Under the pieces are notes generated by a model. The model searched no databases. It was given only the letters and a program-made list of their open reading frames with translations, and was not told the origin of the DNA. DNA of 64,000 nt from JAKPBU01 sp964425695 (GTDB lineage Bacteria; Pseudomonadota; Gammaproteobacteria; Xanthomonadales; Xanthomonadaceae). Positions within the stretch are counted from its first letter, which is position 1. Every line of letters starts with the position of its first letter. The position numbers were made by a program, and so were the translations under genes. Below are positions 33,213 to 42,495 of this stretch, in pieces. Location of the stretch: NCBI GenBank assembly GCA_964425695.1, contig CAYRNF010000003.1, positions 1 to 64,000 on the forward strand, read 5' to 3'.

Positions 33213-35288
33213 TTATCGGGGAAACCCTGGCAGCGCCTCCAGCGCCGCGACCAGTTCGTCCGGCAGGAACGGCTTGTCGAGGCGCGGCAGCGCCGCGGCT
33301 TCCTGATCGTCCAAATCGGCGTAGCCGGTGATCAACAGGATCGGCAGCACGGGCCAGCGCTCGCGGACGCGCCGCGCCAGCTCGGCCCCGGATACGCCCG
33401 GCATGGCGTAGTCGGTCACCAGCGCGTGCACGCCGGGCGTGTCCTCCAGGGTACGCAGGGCTTCGATGCCGCCGCCGGCCTCCAGCACCCGCAGGCCGGC
33501 CAGCCGCAAGGACGCGGCCGCACCAGCGCGCACCAGCGGGTCGTCGTCCACCAGCAGTACGCAACGATCGTCGATGTCGCCGCGCCTGGGCCGGGCGCCC
33601 TCCACGACCGCACGCGGCGGCGCATCGCTGCCGGCGGCCGGTACAGCCGCCGGCAGCCAGAGCGTTGCGGTGGTCCCGCACCCGGGCGCACTGCGCAGGT
33701 GGAATCCGCCGCCGGACTGCATTGCCAGCCCCTGCACCGACGACAGGCCCAGTCCGGTGCCACGTCCGGCTTCCTTGGTGGTGAAGAACGGTTCGACGGC
33801 GCGTTGCAGGGTGGATTCGTCCATGCCCTGCCCGTCGTCGGTCACGTCGATGCGTACGTAACGCCCGGGTGGCACCGTGTCGCCCGCGTCGTTCACCACC
33901 ACGTTGCCCGCGCGGATCGTCACCCGTCCCGCGCCGGCGATGGCATCGCGCGCGTTCACGGCCAGGTTCAGCACCGCCAGCGCCAGCTGGTCGGGGTCAA
34001 CGTGCGCCAGCAGCGGTTCCGGCGACACGTCGAGCGTCAGTTCGATGCCCGGCTTGAGCGAGCGCAGCGCCATGTCGGCCATGCTCTCCACCAGGTGCGC
34101 CACGTCCACGTCGCGCGGCTGCAGGTGCTGGCGTCGCGAGAACGCCAGCAGGCGCTGCACCAGCACGCGCGCGCGGTCGGCGGCCTTCAGGCCCACCCAC
34201 ACCAGCGAGCGCGCCTCGGGGTGGTCGCGCAGTTCCAGCCGCGCGTAGTCCAGCGCCGCCATCACCGGCGTCAGCAGGTTGTTGAAGTCGTGGGCGACGC
34301 CGCCGGTGAGCTGGCCCAGGGTCTCGATCTTCTGCGCCTGGCGCAGCTGGTCCTCGGTCTCGGCCAGGCGGCGCTGCTCCTGCATGCGCTCGGTCACGTC
34401 GTACACGATCTGGTAGGCGCCGATGCGCCTGCCGTCGGCGTCGCGCAGGGGCCTGAACCGCATTTCGTAATAGCGACGCGCGCGGCCGGGATCGCCGAAG
34501 GCCTGGGTGTCGATGTAGGCCTCGCCCTGCAGCGCGCGCTCCCACACCGCCCGCACGGCGGCGCGGTGTTCCGGCATGTGGTCTAGGGCATCGAGCATGC
34601 TGCTGCCCACGCGCGGCCGTACGCCGAAGATGCGCTCGAACTCCGACGCGGCGGCGCGGTTGATCGCCAGCCAGCGGTAATCCAGCGCCGCGGCCTGCAC
34701 GAAGGCGTCGGTGCCTTCCACGATATCCGCCAGCAGCTTGCGTTCGGCCAGCGCCGAGGCCACGCGCTCCTCCAGCCGCTCGTTGAGTTCCTGCAACCCG
34801 GACGCGGTGCGCACCTGCTCGGTGGTCTCGGTGCAGATGACCAGCACGCCGCCCACGCCGTCGGGCGCGGTGTCGTCGTCGATGGGGCCGTAGCTGTAGG
34901 TCCAGTACACCTCGTCCAGGCGTCCGTGCCGGTAGCTCGGAACCATGTGGTTCTCGTGCCACGTCGCCCCGCCGCCGCGCATCACCAGGTCGATCTGCGG
35001 CGCGATGATGTCCCACAGCTCGCCGAACGAGGCGCGCCCGGGCGCACCCAGGATGGCCGGATGCTTCTCCGGCCCGAGCGACGGGCGATACCCGTCGTTG
35101 TAGAAGCAGAGGCTGTCCGGCCCCCAGAAGATGAAGATCGGGTGCCGCGTGGTCAGCGCGGTGCGCAGCGAGGTCTTCAGGCCCTGCGGCCAGTCTTCGG
35201 GCGGCCCCAGCGGCGATGCCGCCCAGTCGCGCGCGCGGATCAGCGCGCCCATTTCACCGCCGCCGGCAAGGAATGCCAGTGGATCCAT
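33213..35288 (-). CDS. Soluble PAS-PAS hybrid histidine kinase
   Basis: A 691-residue cytoplasmic sensor with two PAS-like domains (about 10-170 with HPIFIFWGPDSLCFYNDGY, and 210-325 with ALDYRWLAINRAAASEFE and a PAC segment YQIVYDVTERM), a HisKA domain with IETLGQLTGGVAHDFNNLL (phospho-His in AHDFNN), an HWE/PdtaS-unlike HATPase (NLAVNARDA, DDGQGM, GTGLGLSS), and a C-terminal receiver (VLLVDDDPLV, phospho-Asp in LVTDYAMPG, Lys in LDKPF). No transmembrane segment, so it senses an internal signal such as redox or light. No response regulator is adjacent. Start at MDPLAFLAGGGEMG. Confidence 0.88.
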   Translation of the reverse strand: MDPLAFLAGGGEMGALIRARDWAASPLGPPEDWPQGLKTSLRTALTTRHPIFIFWGPDSLCFYNDGYRPSLGPEKHPAILGAPGRASFGELWDIIAPQIDLVMRGGGATWHENHMVPSYRHGRLDEVYWTYSYGPIDDDTAPDGVGGVLVICTETTEQVRTASGLQELNERLEERVASALAERKLLADIVEGTDAFVQAAALDYRWLAINRAAASEFERIFGVRPRVGSSMLDALDHMPEHRAAVRAVWERALQGEAYIDTQAFGDPGRARRYYEMRFRPLRDADGRRIGAYQIVYDVTERMQEQRRLAETEDQLRQAQKIETLGQLTGGVAHDFNNLLTPVMAALDYARLELRDHPEARSLVWVGLKAADRARVLVQRLLAFSRRQHLQPRDVDVAHLVESMADMALRSLKPGIELTLDVSPEPLLAHVDPDQLALAVLNLAVNARDAIAGAGRVTIRAGNVVVNDAGDTVPPGRYVRIDVTDDGQGMDESTLQRAVEPFFTTKEAGRGTGLGLSSVQGLAMQSGGGFHLRSAPGCGTTATLWLPAAVPAAGSDAPPRAVVEGARPRRGDIDDRCVLLVDDDPLVRAGAAASLRLAGLRVLEAGGGIEALRTLEDTPGVHALVTDYAMPGVSGAELARRVRERWPVLPILLITGYADLDDQEAAALPRLDKPFLPDELVAALEALPGFPR

Positions 35289-35645
35289 CCGATCTCCCCC
35301 GCGCCGCGCCTGTCGCGGCCCACCCAACCCGATGATGCGCGGGTACCGGACAGTACACCTGCGCGCCGCGATCCGCCACGGCGGCAATGCGCGGCGGCAT
35401 CGCGATTCATATCCGACGGGTCAGGTACCTGTCTGCATGCCTGCGCTTGGCTCCATTCGGGCGGCGATTGCGTGGCAAGAAATCAACCTGACGCATCTCG
35501 ACCAAGCGAAAAGAGGTCGCTCGACTCCTTGTGGCTCGATCCATGCCCGCGCCCAGGGATCTGCACGGCAGCTCAGCGGCAGCTCTCGATCGCGGACACC
35601 AGTGGTCGCTGCGCCGCCGCGCAGCATTGCAGTTCTGCGATCGAG
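35289..35645. other. 357-bp intergenic region, no gene recognised
   Basis: Between the hybrid kinase start and the aminotransferase stop. Base composition dips around 35405-35530. Near the aminotransferase end CTCGATCGC (35584-35592) and GCGATCGAG (35637-35645) form an inverted repeat. The short ORFs here show no protein-like signature. Confidence 0.4.
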
Positions 35646-36821
35646 CTACAGCGCCCGCAGCCGCTCGATCGCCGCGTCCAGCGTGTCCTCGTTCTTGGCG
35701 AAGCACAGCCGCGCCAGACGCTGGCCCGCGGGCGGGGCCTGGTAGAACGGCGACAGCGGGATCGCGGTGACGCCGTGCTCGATGGTGAGCCAGCGGCAGA
35801 AGGCGTCGTCGTCCAGGTCGCTGACCTGCGAGTAGTCCACCAGCTGGAAATACCCGCCGGGCACCGGCAGCGGCAGCAACCTGGTGCCCAGCAGCTGTTC
35901 GCGGAAGCGGTCGCGCTTGGCCTGGTAGAACGCGCCGAGCTGCTCGTAATGCTCGGGTTCCGCGTCCAGCATCGCAGCGAACGCATGCTGGGCCGGCGCG
36001 AAGGTGCAGAACACGTTGTACTGGTGGACCTTGCGGAACTCCGCGCTCAGCGCCGGCGGCGCGATGCAGTAGCCGATCTTCCAGCCGGTGCAGTGGTAGG
36101 TCTTGCCGAAGCTGGAGACCACGAACGCGCGCTCGCGCAGTTCGGGATAGCGCAAGGCCGATTCGTGGCGCGCCCCGTCGAAGACGATGTGCTCGTACAC
36201 CTCGTCGGAAAGCAGCACGATGTCGGTGCCGCGCAGCAGGTCCGCCACCGCCTGCATGTCCGCGGCGGTCAGCATGGCGCCGGACGGGTTGTGCGGGCTG
36301 TTGATCATGAGCATCCGCGTGCGCGGGGTGATCGCGGCGCGCACCGCGTCCCAGTCTGGCGCGAACGTCGCCGGGTCCAGGGCCACGTGCACGGCCGTCG
36401 CGCCGGCCAGGTCGATCGCCGGCTCGTAGCAGTCGTAGCACGGGTCCAGCACGACAACCTCGTCGCCGGGGCGGACCACGGCGGCGATCGCGTCGAAGAT
36501 CGCCTCGGTGGCGCCGCTGGTCACCGTGACCTCGGCGTCGGGGTCGCATGGCGTGCCGTACACGCGCGCCGTCTTGCGCGCGATCGCCTGCCGCAGCGCG
36601 GGCACGCCGGTCATCATCGCGTACTGGTTGTGGCCCGCACGCATCGCCTTGTCCAGCTCATCCACCAGGCGCGGCGGCACCGGGAAATCCGGGAAGCCCT
36701 GCCCCAGGTTCACCGCGCCGTGCTCGGCGGCGAGCTGCGACATCACCGTGAAGATCGTGGTGCCGACCTTCGGCAGCTTGGTGTCGATCCGGAGCGTTCC
36801 GGCGGACGAGTGTTGCGCCAT
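35646..36821 (-). CDS. PLP-dependent aminotransferase, probably methionine aminotransferase (YbdL-like)
   Basis: A 391-residue fold-type I aminotransferase. VNLGQGFPDFPVP is the N-terminal signature; TVTSGATEAIFDAI forms the phosphate cup; INSPHNPSG, LSDEVYEHIVF and the Schiff-base Lys in SSFGKTYHCTGWKIGY follow; the substrate-binding Arg is in LARLCFAKNEDTL. The wording is closest to YbdL/methionine and kynurenine-type aminotransferases, which use 2-oxo-4-methylthiobutanoate in methionine salvage. Of two close Met codons (36830 and 36821) the second is preferred since GGGA is about 9 nt upstream. It diverges from the DUF3293 gene over 67 bp. Confidence 0.88.
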   Translation of the reverse strand: MAQHSSAGTLRIDTKLPKVGTTIFTVMSQLAAEHGAVNLGQGFPDFPVPPRLVDELDKAMRAGHNQYAMMTGVPALRQAIARKTARVYGTPCDPDAEVTVTSGATEAIFDAIAAVVRPGDEVVVLDPCYDCYEPAIDLAGATAVHVALDPATFAPDWDAVRAAITPRTRMLMINSPHNPSGAMLTAADMQAVADLLRGTDIVLLSDEVYEHIVFDGARHESALRYPELRERAFVVSSFGKTYHCTGWKIGYCIAPPALSAEFRKVHQYNVFCTFAPAQHAFAAMLDAEPEHYEQLGAFYQAKRDRFREQLLGTRLLPLPVPGGYFQLVDYSQVSDLDDDAFCRWLTIEHGVTAIPLSPFYQAPPAGQRLARLCFAKNEDTLDAAIERLRAL

Positions 36822-36888
36822 CGCATGCATTCCCGTTTGCGTTTCGTCAAGAGTTTACGGTGCGCCGCCGCTTCCACGAACATGGGGC

Positions 36889-37362
36889 ATGCACGTACTG
36901 CCCCCGGAACGCATCGCCAGCCTCATGGATGCCTATCTGCTGGCCCATTACCGCTGGGAAACCGACGGCGAATGGCGCTGGCTGCGCGTGGGCGAGCTGT
37001 CGCCGGAGCTGGAAGCCGCGTTTCCGCAAGCGCAGCGTTTCGCGCTGGTGTCGGCCTGGGATCCGCACTCGGTCGTGCGCGACAAGGCGGTGAACCGGCG
37101 CGAGGACGCGGAACTGCACCGCCTGCTGGTGCAGGGCGCCTGGAACGTGCGCCCGGCGTTTTCCTCCGCCCCGGACCGCAGCTGGCGCGAACCGAGCTGG
37201 CTGGTGATGGACATCGACAACGAAAGCCTGGATGCGCTGGGCCGGCGCTTCGGCCAGCTCGCCACGCTGTCGTGGGAACGCGGGCGCGTGGTGCGCCTGC
37301 GCATGGACGCCGCCGCACCGCCCAACCACGAGGCCTTTCCCTGCGTGGACTGGCTAAGATAG
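36889..37362 (+). CDS. DUF3293-domain protein
   Basis: A 157-residue protein, MHVLPPERIASLMDAY..., that matches the style of DUF3293 proteins (FALVSAWDPHSVVRD, NRREDAELHRLL, SWREPSWLVMDID). No catalytic motif is known for the family. It has no Shine-Dalgarno sequence. The ccm operon starts 44 bp after its stop, so it may share a transcript with ccmA, though it has no known part in haem delivery. Confidence 0.7.
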   Translation: MHVLPPERIASLMDAYLLAHYRWETDGEWRWLRVGELSPELEAAFPQAQRFALVSAWDPHSVVRDKAVNRREDAELHRLLVQGAWNVRPAFSSAPDRSWREPSWLVMDIDNESLDALGRRFGQLATLSWERGRVVRLRMDAAAPPNHEAFPCVDWLR

Positions 37363-37406
37363 CCGCACCGCCGCACCGCGGCGCGCCCACTGTCCCGACG
37401 TTTTCC

Positions 37407-38039
37407 ATGCCGGCTGCCCCTCCCTCCCCGGCGCCGCTGCTCAGCGCGAGCGGCCTGGCGTTCGCGCGCAACGAGTCGCCGGTGTTCGGTCCACTGGACT
37501 TCGCGGTGGACGCGGGCGAGGCGCTGCTGGTGCGCGGCGGCAACGGCGCGGGCAAGACCACGCTGCTGCGGGTGCTGGCCGGACTGCTGCGCGCCGACGC
37601 CGGCGCCGTCCGGATCGAGGGTGCGCCGGCCACGCCCGGCGGGCGCGCGCACCTGGCCGCCTACCTGGGCCACCTGCCCGCGCTGAAGGCGGACCTGACC
37701 GCGCTGGAGAACCTGCGGTTCCTGTGCGGCCTGCATGGCCGGCGCGAAGGGCGCACCCTGGAAGACGGGCTGCAGGCGGTGGGCCTGGGCGGCTTCGACG
37801 ATGCCCTGGCGCGCACGCTCTCGGCAGGCCAGAAGAAGCGGCTGTCGCTGGCCCGGCTGTGGCTGTCGCCGGCGCGCCTGTGGCTGCTCGACGAGCCCTA
37901 CGCCAATCTCGACCTGGACGGCATCGAGCTGGTGAACCGCATGGTGCACGCACACCTGTCCGAAGGCGGCGCGGCGCTGGTGACCACGCATGGCGCCTAC
38001 GCGGCGCCGCCGGTGCGCACGCGGGAGCTGGTGCTGTGA
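37407..38039 (+). CDS. ccmA: Haem-exporter ABC ATPase CcmA
   Basis: The ATPase of the CcmABCD complex that uses ATP to release holo-CcmE during cytochrome c maturation. 210 aa with Walker A GGNGAGKTTLLR (about residues 45-56), the ABC signature TLSAGQKKRLSLARLWL, Walker B LWLLDEPYANLD and the switch His in TTHGAY. A short Pro/Ala-rich N-terminus precedes the domain. It is the first gene of a complete ccmABCDEFGHI operon; ccmB follows after 82 bp. Confidence 0.95.
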   Translation: MPAAPPSPAPLLSASGLAFARNESPVFGPLDFAVDAGEALLVRGGNGAGKTTLLRVLAGLLRADAGAVRIEGAPATPGGRAHLAAYLGHLPALKADLTALENLRFLCGLHGRREGRTLEDGLQAVGLGGFDDALARTLSAGQKKRLSLARLWLSPARLWLLDEPYANLDLDGIELVNRMVHAHLSEGGAALVTTHGAYAAPPVRTRELVL

Positions 38040-38121
38040 GGCTTCCGGCACGCCCGGCGTCGAACCTCCGGCGCGCAGCCTCCGCGTCCCGAGCCACGAG
38101 CGCCGGATCGGCGTGTCTTCC

Positions 38122-38802
38122 ATGAGTCCCGGCCTGCTGCCGGCGGCCCGCGCCCTGGTCGCACGCGACCTGCGCCTGCTGTGGCGCCGCCGGGGCGACG
38201 CGCTGCAGCCGGTGCTGTTCGCGGTGCTGGTGGTGGTGCTGTTCGCGCTGGCGCTGGGTGCGCGGCGCGAGGTGCTGGCGGCCAATGCCGCGGCGGTGCT
38301 CTGGGTGGCGGTGCTGCTGGCCGGGCTGCTGTCGCTGGACACGCTGTTCCGAGGCGACGCCGAAGACGGTTCCCTGGAGCAGTGGCTGCTGGCGCCGGTG
38401 CCGCTGGCGTGGCTGGTGGCGGTGCGCACCCTGACCCACTGGGGCGCCACCACCGCGCCGCTGCTGCTGGCCACCCCGTTGCTGGGCGAGCTGCTGTACC
38501 TGCCGCGCCCGCAGCTGGGGGTGCTGCTGGCCTCGCTGCTGCTGGGCACGCCGCTGCTGGCGCTGCTGGGCGCCGTGGTGGCCGCGCTGACCGTGGGCAT
38601 GCGCCGCTCCGGCATAATTGTCGCCCTGCTGGCGCTGCCCCTGTACGTGCCGGTGCTGGTGTTCGGCGCGGGCAGCGTCTCCGCTGCCGCCCAGGGAATG
38701 GACTTCGCCGGCGCCTTGTTGCTGCTCGGCGCCGGCCTGGCGCTGGCGCTGGTGCTGGCGCCCCTGGCCGCCGCCGCCGCGATCCGCATCGCGCTGGAGT
38801 GA
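38122..38802 (+). CDS. ccmB: Haem-exporter membrane subunit CcmB
   Basis: Six hydrophobic helices in 226 residues form the membrane partner of CcmA. Family landmarks: RDLRLLWRRRGDALQPVLF at the N-terminus, FRGDAEDGSLEQWLLAPVPL after the second helix, and GMRRSGIIVALLALPLYVPVLVFG. Start ATG at 38122. ccmC begins 40 bp downstream at a GTG. Confidence 0.94.
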   Translation: MSPGLLPAARALVARDLRLLWRRRGDALQPVLFAVLVVVLFALALGARREVLAANAAAVLWVAVLLAGLLSLDTLFRGDAEDGSLEQWLLAPVPLAWLVAVRTLTHWGATTAPLLLATPLLGELLYLPRPQLGVLLASLLLGTPLLALLGAVVAALTVGMRRSGIIVALLALPLYVPVLVFGAGSVSAAAQGMDFAGALLLLGAGLALALVLAPLAAAAAIRIALE

Positions 38803-38842
38803 TGCGTGCGCGACCCGACGTGCCTTCGATGAATCCCCCGCC

Positions 38843-39592
38843 GTGAATCCACTGCTCCGCTGGTTCCACCAACTCGGTTCGCCCCCCACCTTCGACCGCT
38901 TCGCCGCGCGCTGGGCGCCGTGGGCGTATGGCCTGGGCGGCGCGGTCATGCTGGTGGGCCTGTACCTGGCGCTGTTCTCGGTGCCGCCGGACTACCAGCA
39001 GGGCGACAGCTTCCGGATCCTGTATATCCACGTGCCCAGCGCGTGGATGAGCATGGCGGTGTTCGCGCTGATGGCGCTGTACGCGGCGATCGCACTGATT
39101 TGGCGGATCAAGCTGTGCGAGATCCTGGCCATGGCCTGCGCGCCCAGCGGTGCGGCGTTCACGCTGGTCACCCTGCTCACCGGCGCGATCTGGGGCAAGC
39201 CGATGTGGGGCACGTGGTGGAGCTGGGATCCGCGCCTGACCACGGAACTGATCCTGCTGTTCCTGTACCTGGGCGTGATGGGCCTGTACGGCGCCATCGA
39301 CGACCGCCGCAACGCCGCGCGCGCGGCCGGCCTGCTGGCCATCGTCGGCGTGGTGCTGCTGCCGGTGATCCGCTACTCGGTGGTGTGGTGGAACTCGCTG
39401 CACCAGGGCCAGACGATCCGCGTGTTCGGCGAGTCCAGCATGGATCCGAGCATGATCGCGCCCCTGCTGTGGATGGTGGTGGGCACGAAGCTGTGGTTCG
39501 TCGGTGCGCTGCTGGCGCGCGCGCGCGCCGACAACCTGCGCCGCGAGGCCGGCAAGGACTGGGTGGCGAAGCTTGCGGAAGGCCGCGCATGA
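38843..39592 (+). CDS. ccmC: Haem-handling protein CcmC (GTG start)
   Basis: CcmC loads haem onto CcmE. The 249-residue protein has six helices and the tryptophan-rich periplasmic motif WGTWWSWDPRLT near residue 125, with conserved haem-ligand His residues in RILYIHVPSAWMS and VWWNSLHQGQTI. No in-frame ATG precedes the domain; GTG at 38843 is the only sensible start. Its stop overlaps the ccmD ATG by 4 nt. Confidence 0.94.
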   Translation: MNPLLRWFHQLGSPPTFDRFAARWAPWAYGLGGAVMLVGLYLALFSVPPDYQQGDSFRILYIHVPSAWMSMAVFALMALYAAIALIWRIKLCEILAMACAPSGAAFTLVTLLTGAIWGKPMWGTWWSWDPRLTTELILLFLYLGVMGLYGAIDDRRNAARAAGLLAIVGVVLLPVIRYSVVWWNSLHQGQTIRVFGESSMDPSMIAPLLWMVVGTKLWFVGALLARARADNLRREAGKDWVAKLAEGRA

Positions 39593-39741
39593 GCTACCTG
39601 GAATACGTGGTCGCCGCCTACGCCGTGTTCTTTGTCGTGATGCTGTGGGACTTCGTCGCCCCGAAGCTGCAGGTACGCGCGCAGCTGCGCGCGGCGCGGC
39701 TGCGGGCCAAACGCAAGGCGAACCCATCCGGCACGCCATGA
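39589..39741 (+). CDS. ccmD: CcmD, small haem-exporter subunit
   Basis: A 50-residue protein, one transmembrane helix (EYVVAAYAVFFVVMLWDFVAP) followed by a basic cytoplasmic tail (RAARLRAKRKANPS), the normal CcmD form. Overlaps ccmC by ATGA. It is needed for release of holo-CcmE from CcmABC. Confidence 0.92.
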   Translation: MSYLEYVVAAYAVFFVVMLWDFVAPKLQVRAQLRAARLRAKRKANPSGTP

Positions 39742-39842
39742 AACCGTTGTTCCAGCCCGTTCCGGGACCCATCTGGACCTGACCCTCCGCATCACGCGCG
39801 TCGATGCCCCTGCCGGCTCCGGCGCGCACGAAAGAGAGCTCC

Positions 39843-40328
39843 ATGCACCCCACCCGCAAACGCCGCCTGCTGCTGATCCTGGCCCTGCTGGCCGCCGCCG
39901 CGATCGCCGCGGTGCTGGTGGCGATGGCGCTGCAGCGCAACGTCGCCTATCTGTACACGCCCAACGAAGTGCTGGGCGGCGCGGCGGGCGAGGCGGTGCG
40001 CTCCGGGCAGGCGCGCTTCCGCCTGGGCGGCATGGTGGAAGCCGGGTCGTTCGAGCGTGCGCCGGGCTCCATGGAAGCGCGCTTCCGCGTGGACGATGGC
40101 GACGCCACGCTGCCGGTGGTCTACACCGGGATCCTGCCCGACCTGTTTCGCGAGAAGCAGGCGGTGGTGGCCACCGGGCGCATGCGCGGCGACACCTTCG
40201 TGGCCGAGGAAGTCCTGGCCAAGCACGACGAGGCCTACATGCCCAAGGAAGTCGCCGACAAGATGGGCAAGGCGCACCGCAAGCACGACGTGGACGCGCC
40301 GGACGCGGCCGCAGGGTCCATGCCATGA
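39843..40328 (+). CDS. ccmE: Periplasmic haem chaperone CcmE
   Basis: CcmE carries haem covalently to CcmF/H. 161 aa: a basic N-terminus and one membrane anchor (RRLLLILALLAAAAIAAVLV), an OB-fold domain (RFRLGGMVEAGSF, VVYTGILPDLFREKQAVV), and the haem-binding motif LAKHDEAYMP with the covalently attached His. GAGAG lies 5 nt before the ATG at 39843; a Met 39 nt upstream is less likely. Confidence 0.94.
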   Translation: MHPTRKRRLLLILALLAAAAIAAVLVAMALQRNVAYLYTPNEVLGGAAGEAVRSGQARFRLGGMVEAGSFERAPGSMEARFRVDDGDATLPVVYTGILPDLFREKQAVVATGRMRGDTFVAEEVLAKHDEAYMPKEVADKMGKAHRKHDVDAPDAAAGSMP

Positions 40329-40415
40329 CGCGATGCCGTGTCCCCCGGACCGTCCACGCGGAAGGCGCACACCGCGGCAGGCGCGCATCCCCGGCGCGCC
40401 TGACGGAGCGGACCG

Positions 40416-42488
40416 ATGCTGCCTGAACTGGGCCAGGTCGCACTGCTGCTGGCGCTGCTGGTGTGCGTGCTGCAGGCGGCATTGCCGCTGGCCGGCGCGC
40501 ATCGCGGCATCGACGCGTGGATGGCGGTGGCGCGTCCGGCCGCGTATGCGCAGCTGGCGCTCAACCTGCTTGCCTACGCGATCCTGACCTGGGGCTTCGT
40601 GTCCCAGGACTTCTCGCAGCGCTACGTCGCGGAGAATTCCAATTCGCTGTTGCCCATGGTCTATCGCTACACGGCGGTGTGGGGCGCGCACGAGGGCTCG
40701 CTGCTGCTGTGGACGCTGATCCTGGCGGCGTGGACTGCGGCTGTGGCGCGGTTCTCGCGCGCGCTGCCGGCGCACGTGGTGGCACGCGTGCTGGGCGTGA
40801 TGGGCGTGGTGAGCATCGGTTTCCTGGCGTTCCTGGTGTTCACCAGCAACCCGTTCGAGCGCCTGCTGCCGGCCGCAGCGGAAGGCCGCGACCTCAATCC
40901 CCTGCTGCAGGACCCGGGGATGATCATCCATCCGCCGATGCTGTACCTGGGCTACGTGGGTTTCGCGGTGCCGTTCGCGTTCGCGATCGCGGCGCTGCTG
41001 GGCAGCAGGGCGCAGGCCGACACGCCCGAGGCGCAGCGCGACTTGCGCGACTGGCTGCGCTGGACGCGACCGTGGACCAACGTGGCGTGGGCGTTCCTCA
41101 CCCTGGGCATCGCGCTGGGTTCGTGGTGGGCGTACTACGAGCTGGGTTGGGGCGGCTGGTGGTTCTGGGATCCGGTCGAAAACGCCAGCTTCATGCCGTG
41201 GCTGGCCGGCACCGCGCTGCTGCACTCGCAGGCGGTCACCGAGAAGCGCGGCAGCTTTGCGGGCTGGACGTTGCTGCTGGCGATCGCCGCGTTCTCGCTG
41301 TCGCTGCTGGGCACGTTCCTGGTGCGTTCGGGGGTGATCACCAGCGTCCACGCGTTCGCGTCGGATCCCACGCGCGGCCTGTTCGTGCTGGTCTTCCTGG
41401 GCATCGTGATCGGCGGATCGCTGCTGCTGTACGCGCTGCGCGCGCCGGGCGACGGCGGCAAGCCCTTCGCCGCCACCTCGCGCGAGACGCTGCTGCTGCT
41501 CAACAACCTGCTGCTGAGCGCGGCCTGCGCGATGGTGCTGCTCGGCACGCTGTACCCGCTGCTGGCCGACGCGCTGGAGCTGGGCAAGATCTCGGTGGGC
41601 CCGCCCTACTTCTCGCTGCTGTTCACCGTGCTGATGGCGCCGATGGTGCTGCTGCTGCCGTTCGGGCCGCTGGCGCGCTGGCAGCGCCAGGACGCATCCA
41701 GCCTGCTGCGCATGTTGGCGCCGTGGCTGGCGCTGGCGCTGGGTCTGGGCATCGCCGCGTTCTTTCTGGCGCCGCAGGGCCGCTGGAAGGTGGCCGCCGG
41801 CATCTTCGGCGCGGCGTGGGTGGCGGCCGGCACCGTGCGCTTTGTCTGGTCGCGCGTGCGCGGCACCGCGGGCACGCGCTTCACCGCCGAGATGCTGGGC
41901 ATGACCCTGGCGCACCTGGGCGTGTCGGTGTTCCTGGCCGGCGCGCTGCTGGTGGAAGGCCTGAACAACCAGCGCGAGCTGGCGCTGTCGCCGGGGCAAT
42001 CGATTGCGCTGGGCGGATACGACTTCCGGTTCGAAGGCGTGGCGCGCCGCGAGGGCCCCAACTTCTCGGCCGACCGCGGTACGGTCGCGGTCAGCCGCGA
42101 CGGTACGGCGATCGCCACTCTGCATCCGGAAAAGCGCACCTACGCCAGCGGCGGCCAGGTCATGACCGAGGCGGCCCTGCTGCCGGGCGTCACGCGCGAC
42201 CTGTACGTCGCGCTGGGCGAGCCGCTGGGCGGCGGCGCGTGGGCGGTGCGCGTGCACGTGAAGCCCTACGTGCGCTGGATCTGGCTCGGTGCGGTGCTGA
42301 TGGCGCTGGGCGGGTTCGTGACGGCGCTGGACCGGCGTTTCCGGCGCAAGGCGGCCGCAGGCGCCGCCGATCCCGCGCAGGCCGCAGGCCCTTTCGACAT
42401 TGCCGCCTCGGTGACGAGCAACGCGGACTTCGCTCCCGGCCTGCGCCGGGATGGCGAACGTTCCCTCCCGGGCAGGACCACGCAGTGA
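40416..42488 (+). CDS. ccmF: Haem lyase subunit CcmF, with repeat-derived C-terminal tail
   Basis: CcmF reduces holo-CcmE haem and, with CcmH, attaches it to apocytochrome c. 690 aa, about 15 helices, with the haem-handling motif LGWGGWWFWDPVENASFMPWL near residue 245, and conserved His residues in VWGAHEGSLLLW and IIHPPMLYLGY. Family proteins usually end soon after the last helix (GAVLMALGGFVTALDRRFR). Here ~50 residues follow, and the last ~25 are encoded by a copy of the dispersed CATCCCCGCG-type palindrome (42433-42453), so the tail may have grown by repeat insertion. Confidence 0.94.
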   Translation: MLPELGQVALLLALLVCVLQAALPLAGAHRGIDAWMAVARPAAYAQLALNLLAYAILTWGFVSQDFSQRYVAENSNSLLPMVYRYTAVWGAHEGSLLLWTLILAAWTAAVARFSRALPAHVVARVLGVMGVVSIGFLAFLVFTSNPFERLLPAAAEGRDLNPLLQDPGMIIHPPMLYLGYVGFAVPFAFAIAALLGSRAQADTPEAQRDLRDWLRWTRPWTNVAWAFLTLGIALGSWWAYYELGWGGWWFWDPVENASFMPWLAGTALLHSQAVTEKRGSFAGWTLLLAIAAFSLSLLGTFLVRSGVITSVHAFASDPTRGLFVLVFLGIVIGGSLLLYALRAPGDGGKPFAATSRETLLLLNNLLLSAACAMVLLGTLYPLLADALELGKISVGPPYFSLLFTVLMAPMVLLLPFGPLARWQRQDASSLLRMLAPWLALALGLGIAAFFLAPQGRWKVAAGIFGAAWVAAGTVRFVWSRVRGTAGTRFTAEMLGMTLAHLGVSVFLAGALLVEGLNNQRELALSPGQSIALGGYDFRFEGVARREGPNFSADRGTVAVSRDGTAIATLHPEKRTYASGGQVMTEAALLPGVTRDLYVALGEPLGGGAWAVRVHVKPYVRWIWLGAVLMALGGFVTALDRRFRRKAAAGAADPAQAAGPFDIAASVTSNADFAPGLRRDGERSLPGRTTQ
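42433..42453 (-). repeat. Dispersed palindrome, copy 1 (inside the ccmF 3' end)
   Basis: Read on the minus strand it gives CATCCCGGCGCAGGCCGGGA, the same unit as at 43071 and 47157; CCCGGC and GCCGGG form a short hairpin. Minus-strand translation is the familiar IPAQAG. Confidence 0.65.
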
Positions 42489-42495
42489 CCACCCC

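Noticed and set aside
35421..35627. A 68-codon minus-strand ORF in the 35.3-35.6 kb gap
   Set aside because: No ribosome site, no protein-like pattern, no recognised relative.
39738..39782. A 14-codon ORF overlapping the ccmD stop by ATGA
   Set aside because: Too short to support, no family known between ccmD and ccmE; overlap pattern is probably chance.
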